A DNA stretch of 64,000 nt from Rhinopithecus roxellana. Lineage: Eukaryota; Chordata; Mammalia; Primates; Cercopithecidae. A model generated the notes under the pieces. The model saw only the letters and a list, made by a program, of their open reading frames with translations, did no database searches and was not told the origin of the DNA. Both the position numbers and the translations under genes were made by a program. Shown one piece after another: positions 45,503-56,582 of this stretch (its first letter is position 1; every line of letters begins with the position of its first letter). Location: positions 38,179,546 through 38,243,545 of the forward strand of contig NC_044559.1 of the NCBI RefSeq assembly GCF_007565055.1, given 5' to 3'.

Positions 45503-45888
45503 TGTTAGGCCATTCTTGTATTGCTATTATTAAGAATACTCGAGGCTGGGTAACTTAGAAAGAAAAGAGGTTTAATTGACTCTTGGATCTGCAGAATGTA
45601 CGGGAGACATGGTACTGGCATCTGCTTCTGGAGAGGGCCCTGGGAAGCCTCCAAGTATGGCGGAAGGCAAAGGAGGGTTATGTGTATCATATGGCAAAAG
45701 TGGAAGCAAGAGAACGAGGGAGGAGGCCCCACGCAGTTTTAAACAACCAGGTCTCATGGGGACTAACAGCGAGAACTCCCTCATCACCAAGGGGATGGTG
45801 CTAAACCGTTCACGTTCACGAGGGATTGAGAATCACACCAACATGAGATTTGAGAGGGACAAACATCCAAACCACATCACACCTCCTT
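45503..45888 (-). mobile_element. MaLR-type LTR, minus strand
   Basis: The plus strand reads TTAGGCCATTCTTGTATTGC, GAGGCTGGGTAACTTAG, AGAGGTTTAATTGAC, GGTACTGGCATCTGCTTC, TTTTAAACAACCAGGTCTC and CCAAGGGGATGGTGCTAAACC, ending CCAAACCACATCA. Near-complete complement of an old LTR with no coding capacity. Confidence 0.78.
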
Positions 45889-46159
45889 GGTGATTCTCCC
45901 GTATCTGCCACAGGTTTGTGGGCTGGCTGGTTTGGCTTGGCTTCAGATGGGGTTCCTGGGGCCTCTGGGCACCAAGTGTCTAGGGCCAACAGCTCCCAGA
46001 AAATGCTCTTCTTATGGTGTATAACAGAACCCCGAGAGGCTAAACCAATCCATGTAAACACATTCAAAACCTCAGCTGGCATCACAGCTGCTACTATTTC
46101 ACTGGCTAAAACAAGTTACATGACCAAACCACATTTTAGTGGAGAGGCGTTGTTTATAC
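45889..46159. other. Intergenic between two LTRs, not assigned
   Basis: No recognised repeat or coding signal. It could be more LTR-derived sequence. Confidence 0.35.
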
Positions 46160-46625
46160 CGTGAAAGAAAAGTATCTTGGGCCCCCAAAGTCACTAAAGC
46201 TAAAAGAAAAACTCAAGCTGGAAACTGCTTAGGGCACACCTGCCTCCCATTCTATTCAAAGTTATCCCTCTGCTCACTGAGGTAGATGCATATCTGATTG
46301 CCTCCTTTGAAAAGGCTCATCGGAAACTCAGAAGAATGCCACCATTTGCTCTTGTCTACCTATGACCCGTAAGCCTCCTTCCTGCTTCAAGTCTTCCTGC
46401 CTTTGTTTCCAACTGTCCCGCCTTTCCAAACTGAACCAATGTACTTCTTACGTATATTGATTGATGTCTCATATCTCCCCAAAATGTATAAAACTAAGTT
46501 GTGCCCCGACCACCTTGCGCGCATGTCATCAGGACTTCCTGAGACCGTCACGGGCGCACCCTCAACCTTGGCAAAATAAACTTTTCAAATTAACTGAGAC
46601 CTGTCTCAGATTTTCTGGGTTTATA
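46160..46625 (+). mobile_element. Solitary ERV1-type LTR, plus strand
   Basis: It has LTR organisation: a U3-like region, TATA motif TATAAAAC at 46,487-46,494, and a poly(A) signal AATAAA at 46,575-46,580 followed by AACTGAGACCTGTCTCAGATT. Phrases such as CTTGGGCCCCCAAAGTCAC and CTTGCGCGCATGTCATCAGG are familiar from a primate ERV1 LTR family that I cannot name with certainty. No internal viral genes are attached. Confidence 0.7.
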
Positions 46626-47961
46626 ATACTCACCAGCTCCATCAGGCAGTGCTGCAGTCACATGGCAGAGGGTGTGGCCGTATCATCCTCTTACAGGCAA
46701 GGATTAAAGGATTGGGGACAGTGATCTCCCCCGCCACTCCCAACAAGGTTTCTTAGCTGTAATTTGAATGCTTAATTTACCTTTTCTCTGACATATTTAC
46801 ATTTTATCAAAGACATTCATGATCTTCATACAAAAGATTTTGCACTGTGGGATATTTTTAGTTAGCGATCCCCCATACCCAAGTGTGGAGCAGCCAAGCA
46901 TCTGCAAGAAATGCCTTCAGGGAAGCTGGGCTCCCACTCAGTGGAAACCTTCCGTATCCTTTAACCTCAGCCTTTTAAGGACCATGAATCAATAAGTAGC
47001 ATAAATTATTCACCTTACAGAACATTCTCAGAAATGGACAGCAGACTGGAGAAATCACCAGCAGGAGATGTGTTCTTTGCAGTGTTAGGGCCTATGCTCA
47101 CCTTCTGAATGGCTGGAACTTTCTATTAAAAATTCAGATTTCAGAGAAGAATGAATCTAAGTTGTGCAGAGATTTCAATGAGACTCCATGTTTCCTTTTC
47201 AGATGCAGCTAACTGATCTACCAGGCCTCTGCTGCAGGGTCGAAGGAGAGCGTGTGTGTGCAGTTTCACTCAGTGTCGGGAGCACCTCGCTGCCTCCCTG
47301 ATGCGATCTCAGACCTGGAGAAAGAGAAAGAGAGAAAGAGAGAAAGAGAGAAAGAGAGAAAAGAGAGAGAGAGAGAGAGAAAAGAGAGAGAGAGAGAGAG
47401 AGAGAAAGAAAGAAAAAAAGAAAGAAAGAAAGAAAAGAAATTTGTTCCATCTCTAAAACCCATTCTGAAAGTTTAAAACTCTGCTTCTTTGAAAGATGCC
47501 TTTCAGGATGCAAAGACTTTGGAAAGGAGGGAAGGTAAACTAGCATTTATCAAACACCAAGCACCCACCCACTTTAAACATTTACTTCTCTCTTGTCCTC
47601 TCTGTCCTGGTAATCCTAGAGTCTGGGTTTCTTCAGATTCTCAGCTCATTCTTCTCAACTCAGGGAACCCACCCAGCTCTGCCAGGTTCCCCATCCCTGT
47701 GCCATACCTGGAAACTGAAGGCAGTAAGCTGGACAACCTTAGGGTTTCCCCTTGTCTCAGGGGTCACTGTCCTTTGTTACTTGATGTCCAGTTTTTTTTT
47801 TAAAAAAACATTGCTTCATATAACTTTTTTTTTCATGTGGAGGATAAATCTGATTTTCATTTCTTCATCTTGGCTGAGCCAAATGACTGTCTTTGAGTTC
47901 ATTAATTCTGCCTTCTGTTGTGTTCAATCTTCAGTCAAACCAATCCAGTAAGCTATTTTTT
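46626..47961. other. Intergenic, no gene recognised; purine tract inside
   Basis: Unassigned apart from the GAAA/GA tract at 47,316-47,442. No coding or transcript signal. Confidence 0.45.
47316..47442 (+). repeat. (GAAA)n/(GA)n purine microsatellite
   Basis: About 125 bp with only A and G: GAGAAA units, then GA dinucleotides, then GAAA units. Not clearly attached to an Alu. Confidence 0.95.
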
Positions 47962-49005
47962 TAAAATGAGACTTCATTTTTAAAGAGCGGTTTTAGGTTC
48001 CCAGCAAAGTTGAGCAGAAAGCAGAGTTCACATATACCCATACCTCAATGCATGCAAAACTTCCCCACTATCGACATTCCACACTTGAGTGGGACACTTG
48101 TTCAATCAATGAACCTACACTGACATCATTATCATTCAAAGTCTGCAGTTTACATTGAAGTTCACTCTTGGTGTTGCAGATTCTGAGTTTGCATAAATGT
48201 GTAATGACATGTACCCACCATGATAATATCATACAGAGTAGTTTCATTGCCCTAAAAGTTCTCTGTGCTGTGCATATTTATCTCCACCCCCATCCCCACT
48301 AACTCCTGGAAATCACTGATACATTTACTGTCTCCATAGTTTTGCCTTTTCTAGAATGTCGTATAGTTGGTATCATGTAGTAAATAGCCTTTTGGATTGG
48401 CTACTAGGAACATTCATTTATGTTTCCTTCATGTCTTTTTATGGCTTGATGGTTCATTTCTTTTTAATGCTAAATAATATTCCATTGTCTAGATGTACCA
48501 CAGCTTATTTATTCATTCACCTGCTGAGAGACACTTTGGTTGCTTTCAAGTTTTGGCAATTATGCACAAAGTTGCTACAAACACCTATGTGCAGGTTTGT
48601 GTGTGGACATGTCTTCAACTCATTTGAGTAAATACCAAGGAGCATGCCAGGCACTGTGGCTCATGCCTGTAATTCCAGCACTTTGGGAGGCCAAGGCAGG
48701 TGGATCACTTCAGGTCAAGAGTTCGAGATCAGCCTGAACAACATGGTGAAACCCCGTCTCTATTAAAAATACAAAAATTAGCCAGGTGTGGTGGCACATG
48801 CCTGTAGTCCCAGCTACTTGGGAGGCTGAGGCACAAGAATTGCTGGAACCCAGGAGGTGGAGGTTTCAGCGAGTCGAGATCATGCCACTGTGCTCCAGCA
48901 TGGGCCACAGAGAGAGACTCCATCTCACAAAAGAAAAAAAAAAAAAAAAGCATGATTGTTGGATTATACAGTTAAGAGTATATGTAGTTTTGCAAGAAAC
49001 TGCCA
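47962..49005 (+). mobile_element. L1 3' region (old L1M-type), plus strand, split by an Alu
   Basis: Familiar segments in order: GGTTCCCAGCAAAGTTGAGC, ACTGACATCATTATCATTCAAAG, GATGGTTCATTTCTTTTTAATGC, AATAATATTCCATTGTCTAG and GTGTGGACATGTCTTC. The Alu at 48,645-48,948 interrupts it and a second Alu ends it. No intact frame. Confidence 0.8.
48645..48948 (+). mobile_element. Alu, plus strand, inserted in L1
   Basis: From GCCAGGCACTGTGGCTCA to an A-rich tail. Confidence 0.95.
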
Positions 49006-49303
49006 GCCAGGCACAGTGGCTCACGCCTGCAATCCCAGCACTCTGGGAGGCCGAGGAGGGTGGATCACCTAAGGTCAGGAGTTCGAGACCATCCCAGCCA
49101 ACATGGTGAAACCCCGTCTCTACCACAAATACAAAAATTAGCTGGGTGTGGTGGCGGGCACCTGTAATCCCAGCTACTCAGGAGGCTGAGACAGGAGAAT
49201 CGCTTGAACCCAGGAGGCAGAGGTTGCGGTTAGCCGAGATCATTCCACTGCACTCCAGACTGTGTGACAGAGCGAGGCTCCATTTCAGAAGAAAAAAAAA
49301 AAA
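49006..49303 (+). mobile_element. Alu, plus strand
   Basis: From GCCAGGCACAGTGGCTCA to CATTTCAGAAGAAAAAAAA. It lies 57 bp after the previous Alu, in the same orientation. Confidence 0.95.
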
Positions 49304-49455
49304 GTCTTGCAGGACCTAACCATAGAGGAATAATTAATTGGACTTTAAATCAATCACTGGCTGAAAATCAGCCTCTGGCTCCTATTCCTTGTCTAGACAA
49401 TCACTCAGGGTGCTGGATGGGGCAAAAGGGAAGTTTCTTTCACAAAGAGGACCAA

Positions 49456-49515
49456 AATATATATATAAAAAATATATATATCAGCTATATATGTATTTAT
49501 CAGCATATATATATG
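49456..49515. repeat. AT-rich low-complexity tract
   Basis: Alternating AT with short interruptions (ATATATAT, AAAAAATATATATATC, GTATTTATC). No gene. Confidence 0.9.
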
Positions 49516-50083
49516 GTGGGGTAGCCAGGGTTCTTCAGAAAACCGGAACCAATGGGATATATAAAGCCATAGAAGAGGATATTTATTGTGGGGGTTAGCT
49601 CACTTGATTACGGGGACTAGAAATTCCCCAATATGCTGTCTGCAAGCTGGAGACCCAGAAAAGCCAATGGTATAATTCAGTCTGCGTCCAAAAGCTGGAA
49701 ACCAGAGCCGCTAGTGATGTAACTCTCAGTTTGAGGCTGACGGCCTCAGAGACCTGAGGAACACTGGTGTAAGTCCCACAGTCTTTAGACCCAAGAACTC
49801 AGAGTTCTGATGCTCCAGGGTTCTGACGCAGAAGAAGGATGACCCGGCTCAAAAAGAGAGCGAGATTGCCCTTCTGCCACTGTTTTGTTCTATGCAGGCC
49901 CTCAATAGATTGGATGATGCCCACCTGCATTGGTGAGAGCAGATCTTCTTTACTCAATCTACTGATTCAAATGCTAATCTCTTCCAGAAACATACACACA
50001 GACACTCCCAGAAATAATGTGGTGCCAGCTATCTGGACATCCTATGGTTCAGTCAGGTTGACACATAAAATTAACCATTGCAG
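49516..50083 (-). mobile_element. ERVL/MaLR-type LTR, minus strand
   Basis: The plus strand shows GGGTTCTTCAGAAAACCGG, GTCTGCAAGCTGGAGACCC, TTTGTTCTATGCAGGCCCTC, TGATTCAAATGCTAATCTC and ends GTTGACACATAAAATTAACC. Complement of a familiar old LTR of the MLT group; exact family uncertain. Confidence 0.7.
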
Positions 50084-50216
50084 GGGCTTAAAAGAAATAG
50101 AAGCTGATTGGTCTCTTACTGATGTCCAAAAGCACCAGTTCCAGTTTGGGGGCAGCTCTGCTCCACTCAGCCATTAAGTCCAGGTTCTTCCATTTGTTTC
50201 CCTTTTATGTTCCAGG

Positions 50217-50385
50217 GCAGTGGTTTTCAAAGTGTGGTCCCTGGACTAATAGCATGAACATCATCTTGGAACTTGTCAGAAATGGAAGTTCCCAGGCCCC
50301 ATGCCAAACCTACTGAATTGGAAACACTAGGAGTGGGACACAGCTATCTGACCAAGACTTCCAGGTGAGTCTCAGGCATTATCTT
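50217..50385 (+). mobile_element. MER5A-like hAT-Charlie element, plus strand
   Basis: Starts CAGTGGTTTTCAAAGTGTGG, then GAACTTGTCAGAAATGGAAG and CCTACTGAATTGGAAAC, the order expected of MER5A. Non-autonomous DNA transposon relic. Confidence 0.85.
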
Positions 50386-51215
50386 CATCTGTGTGGGTAA
50401 GACTGCAATCTCAGGCACGCCTCTCTTCTAGCTCAAGGAAAAGGGAAAGAGAGGAAATCCAGTCCAATCAATTTTCTTTTAGGCCAGTGACGTGTAAATG
50501 GCAAACACCACTTCTGCTTATATCCAGTTGATGACCACTTTGTCATAGCCACACCCAGCCACAAAGTCAGCTGCCAACTGTAGCCTCTAGCAGGTGCCCA
50601 TTGCACAGGAAGAAGGGGAAGAACTGATTTTGAAGGCACTACTGACCATAATCCCACTAAAGGAAACAGGACATCCTAAGACGGCTGCTGAAATCACTAC
50701 CCTTGCTGATGGAAACTCACATCTCTGAGCCTTTGGCAAGGGTTTTAATAAAATCTTTTAGAAATGACTTCTTACAGCCTGCTATTGATTATCCTGGTTG
50801 GAGGAGGACAGAGTGAGGAGAGCTTAAAGATAAAATACATGTAAAATGCCTTAGGAACTTGAAAGCACTAAGTTCAAAGGGTACCACCCTTCTTGCTCTT
50901 GCAGTGGTGGCTATTTTTATTCGAGAATTTTGAGGTTTGGAGAGTCCCATCCCTTCCTTCCTACAGGTTCCACACCAACTGGGAAACAGACACGCAAGTC
51001 GGAGAGGGGCCCTACATCAGCTTTATTGCTGATAAAGTTGGATCTGAGGAAGTGATTTGAACTTGAGGCCAAAATCGATGTTCAGTGACTTCCGCCAGCC
51101 ATTGAATGGATTTGCTCATTCACTCAGGGCAAAGATGACCTGTCCTAGTCTCAGAATCCATTTCATCCTCTCTAAAATGGGAATAACAATGGCATCTGTG
51201 GCACTACTGACTTAC
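50386..51215. other. Intergenic, no gene recognised
   Basis: Unassigned sequence. No known repeat and no coding signal that I can support. Confidence 0.45.
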
Positions 51216-51447
51216 TCAAGATGCATACCACTCTTTTTCCAGCAGGGGCTGCAAATTTAAGTACTGTATTTCCCAGTCTCCTTAGCTGTTAGGATTCTGG
51301 ATACAAATTAGATTCTAGACAACAAATGCAATTAGGTTTTGGATTCAAAGTAGATGTCTTTCCGCAAGATTTGGAAAGCAGAAGTGAAGATGTTTTTCCC
51401 ATCCCTTTGGGACGTTTCTCTGCTGGCAAGCAGGGTCACAGAGGTAA
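51216..51447 (+). repeat. Inverted duplication, left arm
   Basis: The 230 bp here recur in inverted orientation at 53,183-53,421 with only scattered mismatches and two small indels (about 95% by eye). Landmarks shared after complementing are GCAAATTTAAGTACTGTATTT, CAAATGCAATTAGGTTTTGG, TTCCGCAAGATTTG and CTGGCAAGCAGGGTCACAG. I do not recognise the family. Confidence 0.9.
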
Positions 51448-52189
51448 AGTGCTTGTTCAGGGCTGTGCTCCAAGACACAAGACATGTTCTCCAGCCTCCT
51501 GACTGCCCAGAAGAAATTTCAGGGCAGGTGGCTTTCTGATCTGAAAGCCATATCTGACTCTGGCTTTCTGATCTCTGGATCTCAGCTGCTGCTGCTGTTG
51601 CTGCATGTCCTCATACACTCAGTGTTTCCAGCGCCAGCCTCTGAGGTAGCAGCTCTCCTGGAGAACCAGGTCTGCAGTGTCTGGGTGTCAAGCCTGCAGG
51701 ACCAGCTGAGAACCTGCTCCTTTGGGCTTTGCAGTGTTTGAAAGCACGTAGTATCCCATATTAAACCCCTTCCTGCTGAAACACCCAGAGTAAACTATTT
51801 CCTCTACTGAGGTCTGATGCATTCAGTTCTCCATTTACTGTGAAGATTAAATGAGATAATGCATGTGGAGCATTAGCATATCTCCTGGTACCCTGTATGT
51901 GTTCAGTAAGTGGTAACCGTGGCTTGTACTGGTCATGGTAATAAATTGGTTATAATAATTGGAGATATATAATAATAATTGGTTATATAATAAATTGGAG
52001 ACCTAAATTATTAAAATCATGTCAGGGTTTTCAGGCAACCCGCAAACCTCTTTGAACCATATTGTGACAGAACCGTACCTACTCAGTTTTTTCTTAGGAT
52101 ACTTTTGAAACACAACCAACAAACACATAATGAGTGCTGGCCACCACACTGGCAAAACTAATGAATGAGTAATCATGTATTTGGACTTC
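51448..52189. other. Intergenic loop between inverted arms, no gene recognised
   Basis: Unassigned sequence with an AT-rich part at 51,930-52,020 (repeated ATTGGTTATAATAATTGG-like units). No coding signal. Confidence 0.4.
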
Positions 52190-52345
52190 GGATGTGCTAG
52201 TCCTTGTGCTAAGCAAGTTAAGACAAGCTTTTGAGATGGGTATCATCATAGCCATTTTACAGAAAGAGATACAAGCTCAGAGAGGCTGAGCAATTTGCCC
52301 AAGGCTGCACAGCTAGGTAGTGGCAGAGCCTGGTCTTGGATGCCA
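52190..52345 (+). repeat. MIR SINE remnant
   Basis: CCATTTTACAGAAAGAGATAC, GAGAGGCTGAGCAATTTGCCC and GCACAGCTAGGTAGTGGCAGAGC in MIR order. Confidence 0.78.
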
Positions 52346-52730
52346 GGTCTTCTTTCTTCTCATTCCACAACAGCCTATTGGAGTTTTTGCGTGGGTTGTT
52401 CGTTTTGGTTTTTGGTTTGGTTTTTGGATAAAAATCAAGTGTCATTGTTCAGGGCCTATGCAGGCATCCCAGATTTCCATCTTATGAATGGCCCAGAGGA
52501 GCCTGTCCGTTACAGCCTCGTCTTCCTCCCAGATGGTGAAGACAGAGAGGCTTGAGCAGCACTGTGCTCAATCTGGTAACAGACGGTGGTCAAGGCTGGA
52601 CTTTCTCCCCTGGGAAATCTGAGGGACCGATGAGCCCTTGAAGCAGGCCCAGTGCTGGCCCTGGGCCTGGCCTGAGGGGAGCCACTGCCACAGAGGCAGT
52701 TCCACAGCTTACATAGGATCAAAATACTTA

Positions 52731-52861
52731 TTTTGAGACAGAGTCTTACTCTGTCAGCCAGGCTGGAGTGCAGTCGCGCAATTTCGGCTCACTGCAACCT
52801 CTGCCTCCTAGGTTCAAGATATTCTCCCGTTCAGCCCCAAGTAGCTGGGACTACTCCTGGC
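52731..52861 (-). mobile_element. Partial Alu, minus strand
   Basis: The complement from GAGACAGAGTCTTACTCTG to AGTAGCTGGGACTAC, then cut off by the next Alu. Confidence 0.88.
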
Positions 52862-53168
52862 TTGCTTGCTTATTTATTTATTTATTTGAGATGGAGTCTC
52901 GCTTTGTTGCCCAGGCTGGAGTGCAGTGGCACGATCTCTGCTCACTGCAAGCTCCGCCTCCTGGGTTCACGCCGTTCTCCTGCCTCAGCCTCCCGAGTAG
53001 CTGGGACTACAGGCACTCACCACCATGCCTGCCTAATTTTTTGTATTTTTAGTAGAGACGGGGTTTCACCGTGTTAGCCAGGATGGTCTTGATCTCCTGA
53101 CTTCGTGATCTGCCTGCCTCGACCTCCCAAAGTACTGGGATTACAGACGTGAACAACCATGCCTGGCC
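52862..53168 (-). mobile_element. AluY-like, minus strand
   Basis: (TTTA)n tail at the left, GAGATGGAGTCTCGCTTTG through CCATGCCTGGCC. It abuts the right arm of the inverted duplication. Confidence 0.95.
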
Positions 53169-53182
53169 GGTAAGAAGCACCT

Positions 53183-53421
53183 TACCTCTGTGACCCTGCT
53201 TGCCAGCAGAGAAATGTCCCAAAGGGATGGGAAAAACATCTTTACTTCACTTCTGCTTTTCAAATCTTGCGGAAAGACATCTACTTTGAATCCAAAACCT
53301 AATTGCATTTGTTGTCTGGAATGTAACCTAATTTGTATTCAGAATCCTAACAGCTAAGGAGACTGGAAATACAGTACTTAAATTTGCAGCCTCTGCTGGA
53401 AAAAGAGTAGTATCCATCTTG
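53183..53421 (-). repeat. Inverted duplication, right arm
   Basis: Reverse complement of 51,216-51,447. It has a short extra GTTAC-type insertion near 53,325 and one 4-bp extension near 53,240 relative to the left arm. Arms are separated by about 1.7 kb, part of which is two later Alu copies. Confidence 0.9.
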
Positions 53422-53465
53422 AACTTTCTAACTTCTCCCTAATAAACACAGGCAGGGTTCTGGAG

Positions 53466-53968
53466 CAGTGGTTCCCAACTCCCAGGCAATGGACACTGTT
53501 AGGAACAGGGCACAGGAGGTGAGCAGCGGGTGAGCAAGCGAAGCTTTGTCTCCATTTACAGCTGCTCCCCATTGCTCATATTACTGCCTGAGCTCTGCCT
53601 CCTGTCAGGTCAGAGGTGGCATTAGATTCTCATAGGAGCACAAACCCTATTGTGAACTGCGCATGCGAGGGATCTAGGTTGCATGCTCCTTATGAAAATG
53701 TAATGCCTGGTGATCTGTCACTGTCTCCCATCACCCTCAGATGGGACTGTCTAGTTGCAGGAAAACAAGCTCAGGGCTCCCACTGATTCTACGTTATGAT
53801 AAGTTGTATAATTATTTCATCATATATTAAAATGTAATATTAATAGAAATAAAGGGCACAATGAATGTAACATGCTTGAATCATCCCAAAACCGTCCCCT
53901 CTGTGGCCCATGGAAAAATTGTCTTCCACGAAACTGGTCCCTGGTACCAAAAAGGTTGGGAGCCACTG
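53466..53968 (-). mobile_element. Complete non-autonomous hAT (Charlie-type) element
   Basis: Terminal inverted repeats are CAGTGGTTCCCAAC at the left and GTTGGGAGCCACTG at the right. The 8-bp flanks TTCTGGAG (53,458-53,465) and TTTGGGAG (53,969-53,976) match at 6 of 8 positions, as expected of hAT target duplications. Internal sequence such as GACTGTCTAGTTGCAGG and GAAACTGGTCCCTGGTACC is familiar from a common Charlie-type MITE. No transposase. Confidence 0.85.
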
Positions 53969-54229
53969 TTTGGGAGGACAAGTCAGAACCTGGGTCTATG
54001 AAAGGTTAACAATTGATCAAGTGATTTGATCTGGGGCCTTCGTGTTACTTTCACTGAGGGGTATTAGAAGACTAGGGGTTTCCTGGAAAATCTTGGCTTG
54101 GGACCAACCAACTTCTTGGTACAAAATGATCTTTTAAGCTAAGTCAGATCCAGGAGGGACTGTACAGCCCTGAGTAAGTAGGATGTTGGGGAGAGAGAAA
54201 GGAACAGTTTCTGGGTAATCTCCCCAGCA

Positions 54230-54420
54230 TACGTTTCTGCTGTTTACTGGCCAAGTGACCTTGGGCAAATTACTTAGCCTCTCTGAGCCTCAATCTCTTC
54301 ATCAGTAAAATGGAAATAATAACCTCCTTAGCAAGGTAGAAAATTAGATCATACATGTAAAGTGTTTAGCCTAGAACACTCACAAAATGTGCTAGGAATA
54401 AAATTGGTGGATTATGGTTT
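54230..54420 (-). repeat. MIR SINE remnant
   Basis: The plus strand has GGCCAAGTGACCTTGGGCAAATTAC, CTCTCTGAGCCTCAATC, GTAAAATGGAAATAATAACC, the MIR complement. Confidence 0.8.
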
Positions 54421-54649
54421 CAGCCAAGGACCCCACTGGACCACTGGTTCTCATCCTTGGCTGCTCATCAAGGCCACCTTAGGAAGCCTCAAAGGCTACC
54501 AGAGCCAGGTGCCCACATGGACCAAATTAAATCAGTGACTGCAACATTAGTCACTGCTGATGACTTAATGAGTCAATTATCCATCTGGATTGGGAAAGAA
54601 AGGGTGGCTTTGAAGTCAGTTAGACCTCAGTTGAAAGCCTGGTTCTAAT

Positions 54650-54960
54650 GTGCAAAACAGTAAACATGCACAAGATCCCACACCATCTGGCCTTGCCTAT
54701 CTATCCAGCCTCAACTCACACTGTCTCTTCTGTGTTCCAGAGCTTTCTTTTCATTCCTGCAATGCATCGACATCCCCTTTCCTTCCTGCCTTGGTGCATA
54801 TGCACCTGCTGTTTCCACTGTCTAGCATGCTCTTCCCTTTGCCCTCCACCCAGTGTTGCAGGGAGCTCTTCCTCATTCTTCAGATTCCAGCTGAATTGTT
54901 CTTCCTCAAAGGAGCCTTCTCTTAACTCCCTCAACACTACATCAAATCTCCCTGTGTAGA
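54650..54960 (+). repeat. L2 LINE remnant
   Basis: ACACCATCTGGCCTTGCC, TGTCTAGCATGCTCTTCCC, CAGATTCCAGCTGAATTG and GGAGCCTTCTCTTAAC follow L2 3' region order. Confidence 0.7.
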
Positions 54961-55939
54961 GACGGCTAGTTTCCTCTCAAATATCAGGTCTTCCCTGGTA
55001 ATACAAGTTTTATCTGGGCACATGGCTTTATGCATGTAAAAACTACATTTCCCAGCCACCCTTGCAGCAGGAAGTAGCCACGTGACCAGATTCGGACAAA
55101 TGGAAGGCAAGGAAAAAGTAATAAGTGCAGTTTCTGGGTCCTGCCTTAAAAGGAAAGGTGCTTGCCCTTCACTTCTTATTTCCCCCTTCTCACCGGCTAG
55201 ACTTAGACCTGATGGTGGTAGTAAACTTGTTGAGGGTGGCAAAACAATAGAATGAATGTGGCTTGCATGAAGCAGAGCCAGTCGGCCAGGTGTGGGCCAC
55301 TTACCAGACTATTATGTGAAAAAAGAATAGCATTCTTATTATTTTGATCAATGTTATGGCAGCTGAAAAGTTATCCTTGGTAATATGTAGCATATTTTTT
55401 TTTTTTTTTTTTTTTTGCTATGATAGCATCCTATACTTCTTCATACCCAGCTCATCAAAAATTTATTACTTGCTTTCTATGTGTTAGGATACCTTACACA
55501 CTTTAAATCATGTAATTGCTTTTTATACATATTTAATTAATGTTCATCTCCTCCATTAAACTGTGAATTCCTTAAGAGTAGAGACTGTATCTGCTTTATT
55601 CACCTTTCTAGCTTTAGCACTTATCACATTTCTGAAATCAAGATGCATTTTATAATCTGCACCTGCCGGGCAGCAGCAAAGACTTTGTCGTCACTTCCCA
55701 TGTGCACAAATTGGGTCACAGTTGTTCACACTTTGTCACTTCATTTGAGTTATGTCCACTGTTGATAATACATGCCAGAAAATATAGGTGACATGAGGAG
55801 AAGTTGCTAATACTCTCAGAACAAAGAAAAGAAATTTCAACTTAAAAGAGTCTGGTGTGACCAATTTATGTGTTGTGTTGGGTTAACAGTTAGGATGCTA
55901 AACTTCAATTTGTCATAAATTTCTTGCTGTCTTGAAACA
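54961..55939. other. Intergenic, no gene recognised; L2-like piece near 55,560
   Basis: Includes a T-run at about 55,396-55,417 and an L2-like tail at 55,545-55,645 (AAACTGTGAATTCCTTAAGAGTAGAGACTG). Otherwise unassigned. Confidence 0.45.
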
Positions 55940-56240
55940 GAAGCTGAGGAACTTCCAGTAAAATTTGATTTTGATTCAATTGAAGAAAAAATGAAAGAAT
56001 TTAGTCAAATTCTTATCAAAATTTGTAGCATGTGTCTGCAGCATGGCAAAAAACCTAGAAAGCACAGTACAGCACTCTTTAAGACATACTATGGCACAGA
56101 TAATCTTCATGATCCAGAGAATGAGATTGTGTGGAAAGACATGGGCATCTGTGACTCTGATGCAGAAGCTCACTCATGGACTTGTGCTCTGGTAGCCAGG
56201 AGAAAGTAGCAAGAAGCCAGCACTCCTGCTGCAACAACTT
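55940..56240 (+). pseudogene. Exon-like or retrocopied coding fragment of unknown origin
   Basis: An open frame from about 55,940 to the TAG at 56,207-56,209 reads as a plausible protein piece: GAGGAACTTCCAGTAAAATTT gives EELPVKFDFDSIEEKM, followed by KEFSQILIKICSMCLQHGKK, and later DPENEIVWKDMGICDSDAEA. Codon use and amino-acid mix look coding-like, but there is no promoter, no start codon at a sensible place and an A-rich run follows at 56,240. A TTGAAACAG just upstream could pass for a splice acceptor. I do not recognise the parent protein. A later AluYR insertion (56,271) follows directly. It is most likely a decayed retrocopy or a stranded exon. Confidence 0.4.
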
Positions 56241-56268
56241 AAAAAAAAAAGACAAATAGCAAAAATCA

Positions 56269-56270
<2 letters not shown>

Positions 56271-56301
<31 letters not shown>

Positions 56302-56582
56302 AGACGGAGTCTTGTTCTGTGGCCCGGGCTGAAATGCAGTGGCCGGATCTCAGCTCACTGCAAGCTCCGCCTCCCAGGTTCACGCCATTCTCCTGCCTCA
56401 GCCTCCCGTGTAGCTGGGACTACAGGCGCCCGCTACCATGCCCCGCTAGTTTTTTGTATTTTTTAGTAGAGATGGGTTTTCACCATGTTAGCCAGGATGG
56501 CCTCGATCTCCTGACCTCGTGATCCGCCCGTCTCGGCCTCCCAAAGTGCTGGGCTTACAGGCTTGAGCCACCGCGCCCGGTC
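56271..56582 (-). mobile_element. AluYR-like element, minus strand, with perfect target duplication
   Basis: GTGGCCGGATCTCAG, CGCTAGTTTTTTGTATT, CGCCCGTCTCGGCC and ACAGGCTTGAGCCACC mark it as a cercopithecoid-type Alu. The string AAAAATCACATTTT flanks both sides. Confidence 0.92.
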
